Shown here piece after piece: positions 53,138 to 62,761 of a stretch of 64,000 nucleotides of DNA. How positions within the stretch are numbered: position 1 is the first letter of the stretch; the number at the start of each line of letters is the position of its first letter. Both the position numbers and the translations under genes were made by a program. The notes beneath the pieces are model-generated. The model saw only the letters and a program-made list of their open reading frames with translations, was not told where the DNA came from and did not search any database. Origin of the DNA: Pseudomonas sp. PDM05. GTDB taxonomy: Bacteria; Pseudomonadota; Gammaproteobacteria; Pseudomonadales; Pseudomonadaceae. The stretch covers positions 744,001-808,000 of the forward strand of contig NZ_JACVAC010000001.1 in assembly GCF_014851685.1 (NCBI RefSeq), written 5' to 3'.

Positions 53138-54067
53138 TCACGGACGATGCAGAATCGCCGAACCCCACGACAGGCCCACTCCAAAACCGCTGATGGCCAC
53201 GCGCTTCCAGGTCGCATCCATCACGTGCTTTTCCAGCAGCAATGGAATGCTCGACGACACGGTGTTGCCGGTCTCGACCATGTCCTTGATGAACTTGTCC
53301 ACCGGCGCATCTTCAAACCGACGCGCCACGGCATCGACAATCGCCGCACTGCCCTGGTGGATGCAGAACGCATCGATGTCGTCCGCTTGCAGATCCGACT
53401 CATTGAGCAGCTCGTGCAGATGCGCAGGCACTTTAAGCAGGGCAAAGTTGAACACCTGGCGACCGTTCATGAAGAACACACCGTCGCTGACCTTCAGGTG
53501 CGGCGCGCCGGAACCGTCGGTGCCGAACTTGGACTTGCCCAGCAGCCAGGACGCGTCTTCGCCCATCCAGGTCGCGGTGGCAGCGTCACCGAACAGCATG
53601 GTGGTGTTGCGGTCTTCCGGATCAACGATCTTCGAATACGGGTCGGCGGTGATCAGCAGGCCGTTTTTCAGGCCAGTGGCTTCCATGAAGCCCTTCATCG
53701 CGTAGATGCCGTAGACGTAGCCGGAGCAGCCCAGGGAAATATCGAACGCCGCGACGTGAGTCGGCAAGCCGAGCTTGTCCTGGACGATGGCGGCCGTGTG
53801 GGGCAAACCCTCTTCATCACCGTTCTGGGTGACGACGATCAGCGCGTCGATGGACTCACGCTTCAAATCGGGGTTATTGGCAAACAAAGCGTTGACCGCC
53901 TCGACACACAGATCGGAGGTTTCCTGCGCGGCTTCCTTGCGCGGCAGGAACGCCGAACCGATCTTGCCAATGATGAACTCTTCATCCTTGGCGAATTTGG
54001 CACCCTGGGCGTAGTTATCGATCCCGTCGGCCGGCACGTAACTGGCGATGCTTTTTATGCCAATCAT
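53138..54067 (-). CDS. 3-oxoacyl-ACP synthase III (FabH-like), flagellin-modification type
   Basis: 309 aa, thiolase fold. The FabH triad is intact: Cys114 (DISLGCSGYVYG), His237 (FCIHQGSA), Asn268 (TGNTVSSS); the C-terminus GFGVGLSWGSAIL is the family ending. Such enzymes condense malonyl-ACP with an acyl-CoA or acyl-ACP primer. It lies between flgL and fliC. In P. syringae a homologous KAS III gene occupies this place beside flagellin glycosyltransferases fgt1/fgt2 and is linked to the acyl group on viosamine. No glycosyltransferase is present here. It is isolated between two terminators, so it has its own promoter in 54068-54301. A role in flagellin glycan or other acyl synthesis is inference; housekeeping FabH is less likely from context. 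Confidence 0.88.
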   Translation of the reverse strand: MIGIKSIASYVPADGIDNYAQGAKFAKDEEFIIGKIGSAFLPRKEAAQETSDLCVEAVNALFANNPDLKRESIDALIVVTQNGDEEGLPHTAAIVQDKLGLPTHVAAFDISLGCSGYVYGIYAMKGFMEATGLKNGLLITADPYSKIVDPEDRNTTMLFGDAATATWMGEDASWLLGKSKFGTDGSGAPHLKVSDGVFFMNGRQVFNFALLKVPAHLHELLNESDLQADDIDAFCIHQGSAAIVDAVARRFEDAPVDKFIKDMVETGNTVSSSIPLLLEKHVMDATWKRVAISGFGVGLSWGSAILHRP

Positions 54068-54301
54068 TGTGGCTTCCCAATACTAAATAGCTGGAGATCA
54101 CCCCGCGAGTCGCCTCGCCGGGTGCTGACAATAAAGGGGGCAACCCCGCAAAAAACTCGCTGAAAGCCGCTGCGCAAGGACTCTGAGACGACTTATCCTT
54201 TTCACACGATACAGTGAAGATGCGCTTTATGACTCACAGGTCACTCAATTCTGTGTGGTTTATGCAAAACCTTCAAACAATTAAACCGCGTAAACGACAA
54301 C

Positions 54302-54327
54302 GGCCCAGCCTGTTTCCAGGCTGGGCC
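54302..54327 (-). terminator. Hairpin terminator after flgL
   Basis: GGCCCAGCCTG (54302-54312) pairs with CAGGCTGGGCC (54317-54327) over a TTTC loop, 17 bases after the flgL stop. The following T-run is poor (GTTGTCGTTT), so termination may be partial. Confidence 0.65.
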
Positions 54328-54344
54328 GCTGGGGATGACGCCGT

Positions 54345-55970
54345 TTACATCTTGTTGAACAGGCTCAACTGCGAGACTTTCACAAATGCCAGCTGCGAGG
54401 CTTCGAGCATGGTTTGCTGCAAGGTCAGGTTGATCGCGGCCTCACCCATATCGACGTTGGCCAGGGCACTCATAGTGCTGGTATTGGCCAGGCCGACACT
54501 GGTGTTTTCGCTGGACTGCACATTCAGCGCATTCTGCCGCGCACCGATGGAACCACGCACGTTATCCACCTGGTCGGTTGAGCTGGTCAGGTTACTGACG
54601 GCAGCGTTCAAGGCGTCCTGCAGCTTGACCCGTGCACCGGGAATTCCATCCGCCGGTTGCTCCAGAGCAATGCGCAGCTGACTCAAGGTATCGAGGGCGC
54701 TCTGGGTTTTGTGGGTACTGGCACCGACCGAAAACTGATCGCCGACGTTCGGCGCACCGCTCAGGCTGAACGTAACGCCCGCCGCCGTGATCGTCGGGCT
54801 CGGCGTGGCGGTCGCATCGATGACACCCGAATCAATCGCCTTGCTGTTGGGGGTGTAGGGCTGCGAAAACACCTCGTAGGCGTTCGGATCGGTATCGCTG
54901 AACTTGATCAGCACGCCACTGTTGGCCGGGAAGGTGCTGGCGTACTTGGCCGGGCTACTGACCGTGGCATTGGTCAGTTGCGTCGGCGACGTGTTACTCG
55001 CGGTGCGGGCGACGTTGAACGTGTCCGGCTTGGCCGAGAGCGTGAACTCACGCCCCTTGACCATCGCATCGGCATCCGGCCCGGTGGCCTTGTCGGTCAG
55101 GTCGACACTGATGTCGAACTTGACCCCACGCAGGTTGACGCTGGCACTGCCCTCCTTGGTAGAGTCGAACGTCCCGTTGCCCGGAAGCTGCGAGGTAATG
55201 TCGTTGCCGCCTTTATCCGTCACCACATACTGGGTGCTGCTGGTGAAGGTCAGCTTGTAAGGCTGGCCGTCGGCGTACGACTTGTTGTATTCAATACCCG
55301 ACGTCACCAGGCCCGCCGAAATGGCGACCTTGTGATCGTCCACTTGCGACGGAGTGGTCGCGGGCGGCACGGGTGCAGGCGTGGTGTACGTGGACTTCGT
55401 GCGGCTGTTGTTGACCGCGCCTTCCAGGATCGTCTTGCCCGTATCGCCGGTGCGTACGGTCAGCGTCTCGGACACTTGCAGGCTCAGCTCATTTTCGTCG
55501 CCCTGATAGTTGTAAGTACCATCATTGTTGCGCGAATACGGCGGCGTGTCGGTCTTGGAGCCGGAGAACAGGTATTTGCCCGCCGCGTCCTTGCTGTTGA
55601 GCAAGCCCAGCAACTGATCCTCAAGAGCACCCACTTCAACGGAAATGGATTTGCGGTCCGCATCGCTGGTCACGCCACCGGCCTTCAAGGCCAACTGGCT
55701 GGCCGCCTGGAGGGTGGTGTTGATCGCATCCAGCACGCTTTCTTGGTTGGTCAGCGAACTCTGGATATTGGTGATGTTGCCGCTGTACTGCGCCAGCATG
55801 TCTTTCTGTTGTTGCAGCATCAGCAAACGCTGCGCGGCAACCGGATCATCGGCGGCGGTCTGCACACGCACGCCTGAACTCGCCTGCTGCTGCGCCTTGA
55901 CCACGCTGGAATAGTTATCCGTATAGCGAGTCGCGCTGGTGTCGAAATACTGCTGTGTCGAAATGCGCAT
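54345..55970 (-). CDS. flgL: FlgL, hook-filament junction protein 2
   Basis: 541 aa. Flagellin-like N-terminal helix (RISTQQYFDTSATRYTDNYSSVVKAQQQASSGVRVQTAADDPVAAQRLLML) and C-terminal helix (ENTSVGLANTSTMSALANVDMGEAAINLTLQQTMLEASQLAFVKVSQLSLFN) with a large Ser/Thr-rich insert, the usual size in fluorescent pseudomonads. Joins hook (via FlgK) to filament. Last gene of flgFGHIJKL, 14 bases after flgK. Confidence 0.96.
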   Translation of the reverse strand: MRISTQQYFDTSATRYTDNYSSVVKAQQQASSGVRVQTAADDPVAAQRLLMLQQQKDMLAQYSGNITNIQSSLTNQESVLDAINTTLQAASQLALKAGGVTSDADRKSISVEVGALEDQLLGLLNSKDAAGKYLFSGSKTDTPPYSRNNDGTYNYQGDENELSLQVSETLTVRTGDTGKTILEGAVNNSRTKSTYTTPAPVPPATTPSQVDDHKVAISAGLVTSGIEYNKSYADGQPYKLTFTSSTQYVVTDKGGNDITSQLPGNGTFDSTKEGSASVNLRGVKFDISVDLTDKATGPDADAMVKGREFTLSAKPDTFNVARTASNTSPTQLTNATVSSPAKYASTFPANSGVLIKFSDTDPNAYEVFSQPYTPNSKAIDSGVIDATATPSPTITAAGVTFSLSGAPNVGDQFSVGASTHKTQSALDTLSQLRIALEQPADGIPGARVKLQDALNAAVSNLTSSTDQVDNVRGSIGARQNALNVQSSENTSVGLANTSTMSALANVDMGEAAINLTLQQTMLEASQLAFVKVSQLSLFNKM

Positions 55971-55984
55971 CGTCCCAGGCTCCC

Positions 55985-58027
55985 TTAAAGACTATTGATC
56001 AGCGTGCTGAAGGTTTCTTGCGCGGCCTTGATGATCTGCGACGACGCGGTGTAGTACTGCTGAAACTTGATCATGTCGCCCGCCTCTTCATCCAGGTTGA
56101 CCTGGGACACCGAGTTGCGCGCATTTTTGTTGGCCGTCAGCAGCGCGTTGGTCGCGGTGGTGTCGGTGGTGGCCGCGGCCGCCTTGGCGCCGACGGTGGA
56201 CACCAGCTTGCTGTTGGCCCCCACCAGGCTGGTGCCACCGCTGCCATCAGCGGCTGTACCGACGGTCGCCTTGGTCTGCAGGTCCAGCAGTTTCTGGGCG
56301 TTGCGGTTGTCGGAAACGCCCGTGGCATTGAACGAAAACGAGGTGCTGTCACCGTCGGTCGGCGAGCCGCCTACCGTGGTGTCGAAGCTGAAGCTCTTGG
56401 CCGGGCTCACCAGCGTGCCATCCGCAGCGCGCATCGGCACGTTGATGGTGATCTTGTTGGCCTGCCCCGGGACGATGCTGCCGGAGCCGATCGGATCGCC
56501 CTGGGCGTTATTGATCGTGTAGCTCTGGGTGCCATCGGCCGCCGGTTTGCCAAAGACCATTTTCACTGGCATCGAGTGCTCGATACCCACTTGCAACTGC
56601 GCGGTCGCGGCACCGCCGGCGATGTCCAGAGGCACCGTCAGGGTTGGCGGCGTGAAGGTGCCGGTGCCCTGGTTGGTCTTGCTGCCCTCGCCGGACAATG
56701 GCGCGGCAAAGGCAATCTTGCTCGGGTCGGTAAGGACCGTGCCGATTTCCTTGGCGCCGTTGGCGGTCGGGCTGACCTTGAAGCTGTCGCCCGGCTGCAT
56801 GGTGCCGGTCTTGAGGGTCAAGGCGAAACCGTCGATCACCGGCGCCGGCTGGGTCGGGTCCAGGGTGAAGTTACCCATGGCCTTGCCATCGGAACGCACC
56901 ACGCTGTACTTGTCGGCTGCGGTGAAGGTCACCTTGTAATCGAAGTTGGTCAGCTTGCTGCTGTCCTTGATCGTCACGTTCAGGCCACCGTCGCCGGTGT
57001 TGGACGCCGATGCGACACTGCGCTGGGCAATCGAGGCGACACTGTTGATGTCCTTGAACATCGCGGCACCGAACTCGCCGTTGAGGTCCAGGCCCTGGCC
57101 CAACTGGCTGTTGATCACGTCGGACGTCACCGTGGCGATGCGGCCCAGGTCATTGATGGCCGGCGTCAACACGTCGCTGCGATACCGCAGCAGGCCGCCG
57201 ATGCTGCCACCACTGATCACGTTGCCCAGGTCGACCTTGGTGTTGCCGGCCATGTTCAACTGGATCGTGTATTGGCTTGCATCGCTGTCGCTCGGCACGG
57301 CGGAGATAGTGTTGGACTGGTCGCCCATCACCAGCGATTGGCCAGTGCCGGTGCTGACGCTGAACACGCCGTTCTTCTCGCTGGCGGTCACGCCGATCAG
57401 CTCATTGAGCGAGCGCACGGCTTCGGCACGCGCGTCCAGCAGGTTGGCCGGGGTAACGTTGCTCGAACCCTGAACCTGGTTGATCTGTTTGTTGAGGGAC
57501 GCAATCGACGAGGTCAGCTGGTTGACCTGATCGCTCATGGAAGTCAACTGACCGTTGATGGTCTCTTTCTGCGTGCTCAACTGGGTGGAAATCGCGTTGA
57601 AACGGTTGGTCAGGGTCTGCGCATTGGTCAGCAGGATCTGGCGCGCCGACGCATCGCTCGGGTTCGCCGAAGCCGTCTGCACCGCGGCGAAGAACGAACT
57701 GAGCACAGCGGACATGCCGGTGGTCTTGTCCGACAGGGTCTTGTCGACCGCACTTACCTGGTCCAGGTAGGCCTTGGCATCGCTGTTGAGCGAGGTGCTG
57801 TTCTGGTAGGCCGCGTCGAGGTATTCGTTATACACCCGGCGCACGTCGGCCAGGGTGGTGCCGCTGCCGATGAACACGCCGCCGTAAGGGTTGGACGCGT
57901 TGGCGCTCTGGGTAGTCTGCTGACGCGAATAGCCCGAGGTATTGGCGTTGGCAATGTTATTACTCAAGACCGACAACGATCCTTGAGCGGCATTGAGCCC
58001 TGACATCCCGATACTGAGCAAACTCAT
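55985..58027 (-). CDS. flgK: FlgK, hook-filament junction protein 1
   Basis: 680 aa. N-terminal FlgK/FlgE rod-type motif (LLSIGMSGLNAAQGSLSVLSNNIANANTSGYSRQ), long coiled-coil part and C-terminal SQVNLDEEAGDMIKFQQYYTASSQIIKAAQETFSTLINSL. First junction protein on the hook. Ten bases separate it from flgJ. Confidence 0.97.
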   Translation of the reverse strand: MSLLSIGMSGLNAAQGSLSVLSNNIANANTSGYSRQQTTQSANASNPYGGVFIGSGTTLADVRRVYNEYLDAAYQNSTSLNSDAKAYLDQVSAVDKTLSDKTTGMSAVLSSFFAAVQTASANPSDASARQILLTNAQTLTNRFNAISTQLSTQKETINGQLTSMSDQVNQLTSSIASLNKQINQVQGSSNVTPANLLDARAEAVRSLNELIGVTASEKNGVFSVSTGTGQSLVMGDQSNTISAVPSDSDASQYTIQLNMAGNTKVDLGNVISGGSIGGLLRYRSDVLTPAINDLGRIATVTSDVINSQLGQGLDLNGEFGAAMFKDINSVASIAQRSVASASNTGDGGLNVTIKDSSKLTNFDYKVTFTAADKYSVVRSDGKAMGNFTLDPTQPAPVIDGFALTLKTGTMQPGDSFKVSPTANGAKEIGTVLTDPSKIAFAAPLSGEGSKTNQGTGTFTPPTLTVPLDIAGGAATAQLQVGIEHSMPVKMVFGKPAADGTQSYTINNAQGDPIGSGSIVPGQANKITINVPMRAADGTLVSPAKSFSFDTTVGGSPTDGDSTSFSFNATGVSDNRNAQKLLDLQTKATVGTAADGSGGTSLVGANSKLVSTVGAKAAAATTDTTATNALLTANKNARNSVSQVNLDEEAGDMIKFQQYYTASSQIIKAAQETFSTLINSL

Positions 58028-58037
58028 GGTTCAGACC

Positions 58038-59297
58038 TTATAAATGTGTGGTTGCGCCAGCGGCAGCGTAATTCTGGTAACTGTTCATCGTTTTGGCGAT
58101 CTGCGAAATCTTGCTGGCATAGGCCGGGTCGGTTGCGTAACCGGCTTTTTGCAACTCGCGTACAAACTGTTCGGGGTTATCGGCCGATTTCACAACTTCT
58201 TTATAGCGATCATTGCTTTGCAGCAAGGTCACGAGGTCGTGGAAGCTGTCCTGGTACGAGGCGTAGGAACGGAACTGCGCCGTTTCCTTGACCATCGCGC
58301 CATCGCGGAACTCGCTGGTGATCGCACGGGCCTGACCGCCCTGCCAGCTCTGGCCGGCCTTGATGCCAAACAGGTTGTGGCTGCTGCTGCCGTCTTCGGC
58401 ACGCATTACCGATTTGCCCCAGCCGGTTTCCAGGGCGGCCTGGGCCACCAGGTACTTCGGATCGACGCCAATCCGCGCAGCGGCGGCCTTGGCCATCGGC
58501 AACATGGTGGCGACGAACTCATCCTGGGAACTGAAGGCTTTTTTCGCTGGCGCCAGCGGCGGCTGGGCGATGGCGCGGCTGTAGATCTGCATGCGATCGC
58601 TGGGCACGGCAAAGCTGCGCGTGGTGCTGTTGACCACATTGTCATCGGCAGCGCTGTTACGCAGCGGTGCCGCCTTGGCGACCGTGGTGTCGGTGCTGGG
58701 CACGATGCCGGCCAGCAGGCGGTCGGTGAGTTTGCTCGGCAAGGCGATGCGGCGCTGGTTCATCAACTCCATATCGTTGACGTGAGCGCTGGCAGTGCCT
58801 TCGGGCACCGCGACGCGATAGGCCCACAATGGACGCTGGCCATTGGAGCGACCGAGCGCACCGTCGGCCTGGGTACCGGCGCCAATTTCCGTCGGCACAT
58901 CGACCTTCTTCACCGGCTCTGCCGCCGCCGGGCCCTGCAAGGTAGCCGCCTGGGCGTCCACCGGCTTGTTCTTCTGCATCTGGCGCATCAGCACATCGGC
59001 CAGGCCGATACCACCGCCTTCGCGGGACATCGACACCGCCAACTGCTGGTCGTACATTTCCTGATACTGCTTGGCCGCCGGCGTGTTCATCGGGTTGTCC
59101 TTGCCCAACGCCTCGGTGGCCGAACGCATGGACTTGAGCATTTCGCTGACGAACAACGACTCAAACTCCTGCGCCACCTTGCGCATGTTGCCTTCGCTGT
59201 TCTTGTCGGCGCCGACCTTGAGCTGGTTAAGCCTGCCCAAGTCGGAATAAGACCCCGAGTCCGCCGTGCTGCTGATCCCGCTCTTGCGCATATCCAT
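58038..59297 (-). CDS. flgJ: FlgJ, rod scaffold and peptidoglycan hydrolase
   Basis: 419 aa from the ATG at 59297 (GAGG 8 bases upstream); an ATG at 59303 has too short a spacing. The N-terminal rod-binding domain (KVAQEFESLFVSEMLKSMR...GIGLADVLMRQM) and the C-terminal glucosaminidase domain (RIGVDPKYLVAQAALETGWGKSVM with the catalytic Glu, SHNLFGIKAG, FRSYASYQDSFHDLVTLL) are joined by a linker of about 150 residues. Opens the cell wall for the rod. Confidence 0.96.
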   Translation of the reverse strand: MDMRKSGISSTADSGSYSDLGRLNQLKVGADKNSEGNMRKVAQEFESLFVSEMLKSMRSATEALGKDNPMNTPAAKQYQEMYDQQLAVSMSREGGGIGLADVLMRQMQKNKPVDAQAATLQGPAAAEPVKKVDVPTEIGAGTQADGALGRSNGQRPLWAYRVAVPEGTASAHVNDMELMNQRRIALPSKLTDRLLAGIVPSTDTTVAKAAPLRNSAADDNVVNSTTRSFAVPSDRMQIYSRAIAQPPLAPAKKAFSSQDEFVATMLPMAKAAAARIGVDPKYLVAQAALETGWGKSVMRAEDGSSSHNLFGIKAGQSWQGGQARAITSEFRDGAMVKETAQFRSYASYQDSFHDLVTLLQSNDRYKEVVKSADNPEQFVRELQKAGYATDPAYASKISQIAKTMNSYQNYAAAGATTHL

Positions 59298-59307
59298 GGC
59301 CATGGCC

Positions 59308-60420
59308 TCAGATCACGATCAGGTCGGCTTGCAAGGCGCCGGCCTGTTTCAATGCTTCAAGGATCGCCATCAAGTCGCCGGGCGCTGCGCCCACCTGGTT
59401 CACCGCACGGACAATCTCATCCAGGGTGGTGCCGGGGCCGAATTTGAACATCGGCTTGGCTTCTTGCTGAGCGTTGACACGCGAGCGCGGCACCACTGCC
59501 GTCTGGCCGTTGGACAACGGCCCAGGCTGGCTGACGATCGGGTCTTCGGTGATGGTCACGGTCAGGCTGCCGTGGGTCACCGCCGCCGGCGAAACCTTGA
59601 CGTTCTGGCCGATCACGATGGTGCCGGTGCGCGAGTTGATGATGACTTTGGCCACCGCCTGGCCCGGGTCGACTTCAAGGTTTTCCAGGATCGACAGGTA
59701 GTCCACCCGCTGGCTTGGGTCCAGCGGCGCGGTCACGCGGATCGAGCCGCCGTCGATGGCCTGGGCCACGCCAGGGCCGAGCATGTCGTTGATCTTGTCG
59801 ACCACACGCTTGGCGGTGGTGAAGTCGGAACGGTTGAGGTTCAGGGTCAGGCTATTGCCCTGGTTGAAGCCGCTCGGCACGGTGCGTTCCACCGTGGCGC
59901 CGCCAGGAATCCGCCCGGCCGACGGCACGTTGACGGTGATCTTCGAACCGTCGCGACCTTCGGCGTCAAACCCGCCCACCACCAGGTTGCCCTGGGCAAT
60001 GGCGTAGACGTTGCCGTCGATACCTTTGAGCGGCGTCATCAACAGGGTGCCGCCACGCAGGCTTTTCGAGTTACCGATGGACGACACGGTGATGTCCACC
60101 ACCTGACCAGGCTTGGAGAACGCCGGCAGGTCGGCACTGATCGACACGGCCGCGACGTTTTTCAGTTGCACGTTGCCCGAACCCGCCGGCACCTTGATGC
60201 CGAACTGCGAGAGCATGTTATTGAAGGTCTGCAAGGTGAACGGGGTCTGGGTGGTCTGGTCACCCGTACCGTTGAGCCCCACCACCAGGCCGTAACCGAT
60301 CAACTGGTTGGAACGCACGCCGGAGATGCTCGCGATGTCTTTCAGGCGCTCGGCCTGGGCGACGGCGCTCAGGGACAGCAAGAGTGCCGCTGCCATCAGC
60401 TGTTTGAGGTTCAAAGTCAT
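59308..60420 (-). CDS. flgI: FlgI, P-ring protein
   Basis: 370 aa. Start taken at the ATG at 60420, although the GTG just before it is also in frame; both follow the flgH stop directly. Cleavable signal peptide ([19 protein letters not shown]). Conserved FlgI sequences: [31 protein letters not shown] and [24 protein letters not shown]. Forms the periplasmic bushing. Confidence 0.97.
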   Translation of the reverse strand: MTLNLKQLMAAALLLSLSAVAQAERLKDIASISGVRSNQLIGYGLVVGLNGTGDQTTQTPFTLQTFNNMLSQFGIKVPAGSGNVQLKNVAAVSISADLPAFSKPGQVVDITVSSIGNSKSLRGGTLLMTPLKGIDGNVYAIAQGNLVVGGFDAEGRDGSKITVNVPSAGRIPGGATVERTVPSGFNQGNSLTLNLNRSDFTTAKRVVDKINDMLGPGVAQAIDGGSIRVTAPLDPSQRVDYLSILENLEVDPGQAVAKVIINSRTGTIVIGQNVKVSPAAVTHGSLTVTITEDPIVSQPGPLSNGQTAVVPRSRVNAQQEAKPMFKFGPGTTLDEIVRAVNQVGAAPGDLMAILEALKQAGALQADLIVI

Positions 60421-60423
60421 CAC

Positions 60424-61119
60424 CTAGAAAGGGAACAGCGGGCTAAGGAAGAAACGGTCGAACCAGCCCGGCTGACTTGCATCCGCAAACGAACCCGTAC
60501 CCGAGTAGGTAATGCGTGCATCGGCAATCCGTGTGGACGGCACAGTGTTGTCGGTGGAGATGTCATCGGCACGGACCATGCCGGCAATGCGCACCAGCTC
60601 GTCACCGGTGTTGAGGGTCATCCACTTTTCACCGCGTACGGCGATGATGCCGTTGGGCAGCACATCGGCCACGGTGACGGTGATCGAACCGGTCAGGCTG
60701 TTGCCCTGCCCCGCCGAACTCTTGCCGTTGGTGGCGCGATCACCGCTGTAGCCGGCGCTCAGGCTCAGGTCGCCATCGCCCAGCGGGTTGTTGGTGTTCG
60801 GCACGGCGCCAAACAACGAGGTCAGGCCGATACCGGTCTTGCTGGTCTTGCCCACCTGGGAGTTGGCATTCTTGCTGGCCTGGGTCTTCTCGTTCAGGGT
60901 GATGGTGATGATGTCACCGACCCGGAACGCCTTGCGGTCGCTGTACAGGTTCTGTTCGAAACCGGCCTGGTAGATCGAGCCATTGTTGGCCGCCGCCGGC
61001 AGCGGCGTGCGTGGCAACACCGGCGCGTAGTACGGGTCATTGGGTTTTGGCGTTGGGGCGACACAGCCCGCGAGCACGGTGATCCCACTCAATGCCAGAA
61101 CAGAAACGTAGCGATTCAT
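60424..61119 (-). CDS. flgH: FlgH, L-ring lipoprotein
   Basis: 231 aa. Lipoprotein signal with lipobox LAGC (Cys19, [13 protein letters not shown]). FlgH signatures: [41 protein letters not shown] and [35 protein letters not shown]. Outer-membrane ring of the basal body. Between flgG (53 bases) and flgI (3 bases). Confidence 0.97.
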   Translation of the reverse strand: MNRYVSVLALSGITVLAGCVAPTPKPNDPYYAPVLPRTPLPAAANNGSIYQAGFEQNLYSDRKAFRVGDIITITLNEKTQASKNANSQVGKTSKTGIGLTSLFGAVPNTNNPLGDGDLSLSAGYSGDRATNGKSSAGQGNSLTGSITVTVADVLPNGIIAVRGEKWMTLNTGDELVRIAGMVRADDISTDNTVPSTRIADARITYSGTGSFADASQPGWFDRFFLSPLFPF

Positions 61120-61172
61120 GACCCTTACCTCACGGTGTTGCAGGCGCCCTCAAGAGCGCCCCATAGACTTGA

Positions 61173-61958
61173 TTACAGATTCTGCGTGACAAACGAGAGC
61201 ATCTGGTCGGCGGTGGAAATCACCTTGGAGTTCATCTCGTAGGCGCGCTGGGTGGTGATCATGTTGACCATCTCCTCAACCGTGCTCACGTTGGAGGTTT
61301 CCAGGGTGCTTTGCAGCGTGGTGCCGAAACCGTTCAGGCCAGGGGTGCCGATTTGCGGCGCGCCGCTGGAGGCGGTTTCGAGGAACAGGTTGTTGCCCAT
61401 GGCTTGCAGACCGGCCGGGTTGATGAAGTCGGCGGTTTGCAGGTTGCCGATCACTTGCGACGCCGGGTTGCCGGCTACGGTGATCGACACGGTGCCGTCG
61501 TTGCCGACGGTGAAGGTCTTGGCATCTGCTGGCACGACAACCGCAGGCTCCAGGGCGAAACCGTTGGCGGTCACGATCTGGCCGTTGGAATCCAGGTGGA
61601 AAGTACCGTCGCGGGTGTAGGAGGTAGTGCCATCCGGTTGCAGGATCTGGAAGAAACCACGGCCGTTGATCGCCATGTCCAGCGGCTGGCCGGTCTGTTG
61701 CAGGTTACCGGCACTGAAGTTCTTCTGCGTGCCGACGATCTGCACACCGGTACCCAGTTGCAGGCCCGATGGCAGTTCGCTGTCCTGGGTCGACTGGGCG
61801 CCCGGCTGCTTCTTGATCTGGTAGAGCAGGTCCTGGAACTCGGCGCGGTCACGCTTGAAACCCGTGGTCGACACGTTCGCCAGGTTGTTGGAGATGGTGG
61901 TCAGGTTGGTGTCCTGGGCGGACAGACCGGTTTTGGCAACCCATAGAGCCGGAAGCAT
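61173..61958 (-). CDS. flgG: FlgG, distal rod protein
   Basis: 261 aa. N-terminal rod motif ALWVAKTGLSAQDTNLTTISNNLANVSTTGFKRDRAEFQDLLYQ and C-terminal SNVSTVEEMVNMITTQRAYEMNSKVISTADQMLSFV, both diagnostic; length is exactly that of FlgG. Follows flgF by 62 bases; I see no separate promoter in the gap. Confidence 0.98.
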   Translation of the reverse strand: MLPALWVAKTGLSAQDTNLTTISNNLANVSTTGFKRDRAEFQDLLYQIKKQPGAQSTQDSELPSGLQLGTGVQIVGTQKNFSAGNLQQTGQPLDMAINGRGFFQILQPDGTTSYTRDGTFHLDSNGQIVTANGFALEPAVVVPADAKTFTVGNDGTVSITVAGNPASQVIGNLQTADFINPAGLQAMGNNLFLETASSGAPQIGTPGLNGFGTTLQSTLETSNVSTVEEMVNMITTQRAYEMNSKVISTADQMLSFVTQNL

Positions 61959-62020
61959 GCTGTTCTCCTCTGTGCGCCTGTTTGTTGGCGCGGCGTGGCA
62001 AATTAATTAGTGGGCTGCAA

Positions 62021-62761
62021 TCAGCTCATCTGCATGACGCGAGTCATGGCCTGGTCGTCTTCTTTGGCGCTGTTCATCATCTTGATGTGCAGCTCGAACT
62101 GCTTGGAAAGCGCGAGCACTGCGGTCATTTCTTCCACCGCATTGACGTTGCTGGCCTGCAAGAAGCCCGAGGTCAGCTTGACGCCCGCATCGGCCTGGGC
62201 CGGCTGGCCATCCTTGGTGTGGATGGTGCCGTCGAGGCCTTTGGTCATATTCTTCAGGTCAGGCTGGACCAGCTTGATCCGGTCCACTTCAGCCATGACG
62301 CGCGGGCCTTCGCCCATGGCGCGAATGCTGATGGTGCCGTCGGCGCCCACTTCGATTTTTTGCTGGGGTGGCACGGCAATCGGGCCACCGTTGCCCATGA
62401 TCGGCATGCCGTTGCCGGCACGCAGCACGCCCAACGCATCGACGTTCATGCTTGCGCTGCGCACGTAGGCCTCGCTGCCGTCAGGGGTTTGCACGGCCAT
62501 CCAGCCGTCGCCGCTGACGGCCACGTCGAGGTCACGGCCGGTTTCGATCATCGCGCCAGGGGTGAAGTCGGTGGCCGGGCGTTCGGTCAGGGCAAACGCC
62601 CGCGCCGGAAAGCTGTCACCAAACACCGGCATCGAACGCGCCTGTTCCAGGTCGCGTTGGAAACCATTGGTGGAAATGTTCGCCAGGTTGTTGGCATGGG
62701 CCTTCTGCGCCAGAGCATTCTGGCTGGCGCCGGTCATTGCCACATAAAGGTACTTGTCCAC
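62021..62761 (-). CDS. flgF: FlgF, proximal rod protein
   Basis: 246 aa. N-terminal rod motif (YLYVAMTGASQNALAQKAHANNLANISTNGFQRDLEQA) and C-terminal SNVNAVEEMTAVLALSKQFELHIKMM. Shorter than FlgG, as usual. First gene of flgFGHIJKL on this strand. The flgBCDE genes that often come before it are not in the 1.2 kb to the right; a divergent unrelated gene is there instead. Confidence 0.97.
   Translation of the reverse strand: MDKYLYVAMTGASQNALAQKAHANNLANISTNGFQRDLEQARSMPVFGDSFPARAFALTERPATDFTPGAMIETGRDLDVAVSGDGWMAVQTPDGSEAYVRSASMNVDALGVLRAGNGMPIMGNGGPIAVPPQQKIEVGADGTISIRAMGEGPRVMAEVDRIKLVQPDLKNMTKGLDGTIHTKDGQPAQADAGVKLTSGFLQASNVNAVEEMTAVLALSKQFELHIKMMNSAKEDDQAMTRVMQMS

Noticed and set aside
61959..62020. 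Separate sigma-54 promoter for flgG
   Set aside because: No GG-N10-GC pair with acceptable flanks is present in the gap; read-through from flgF is enough.
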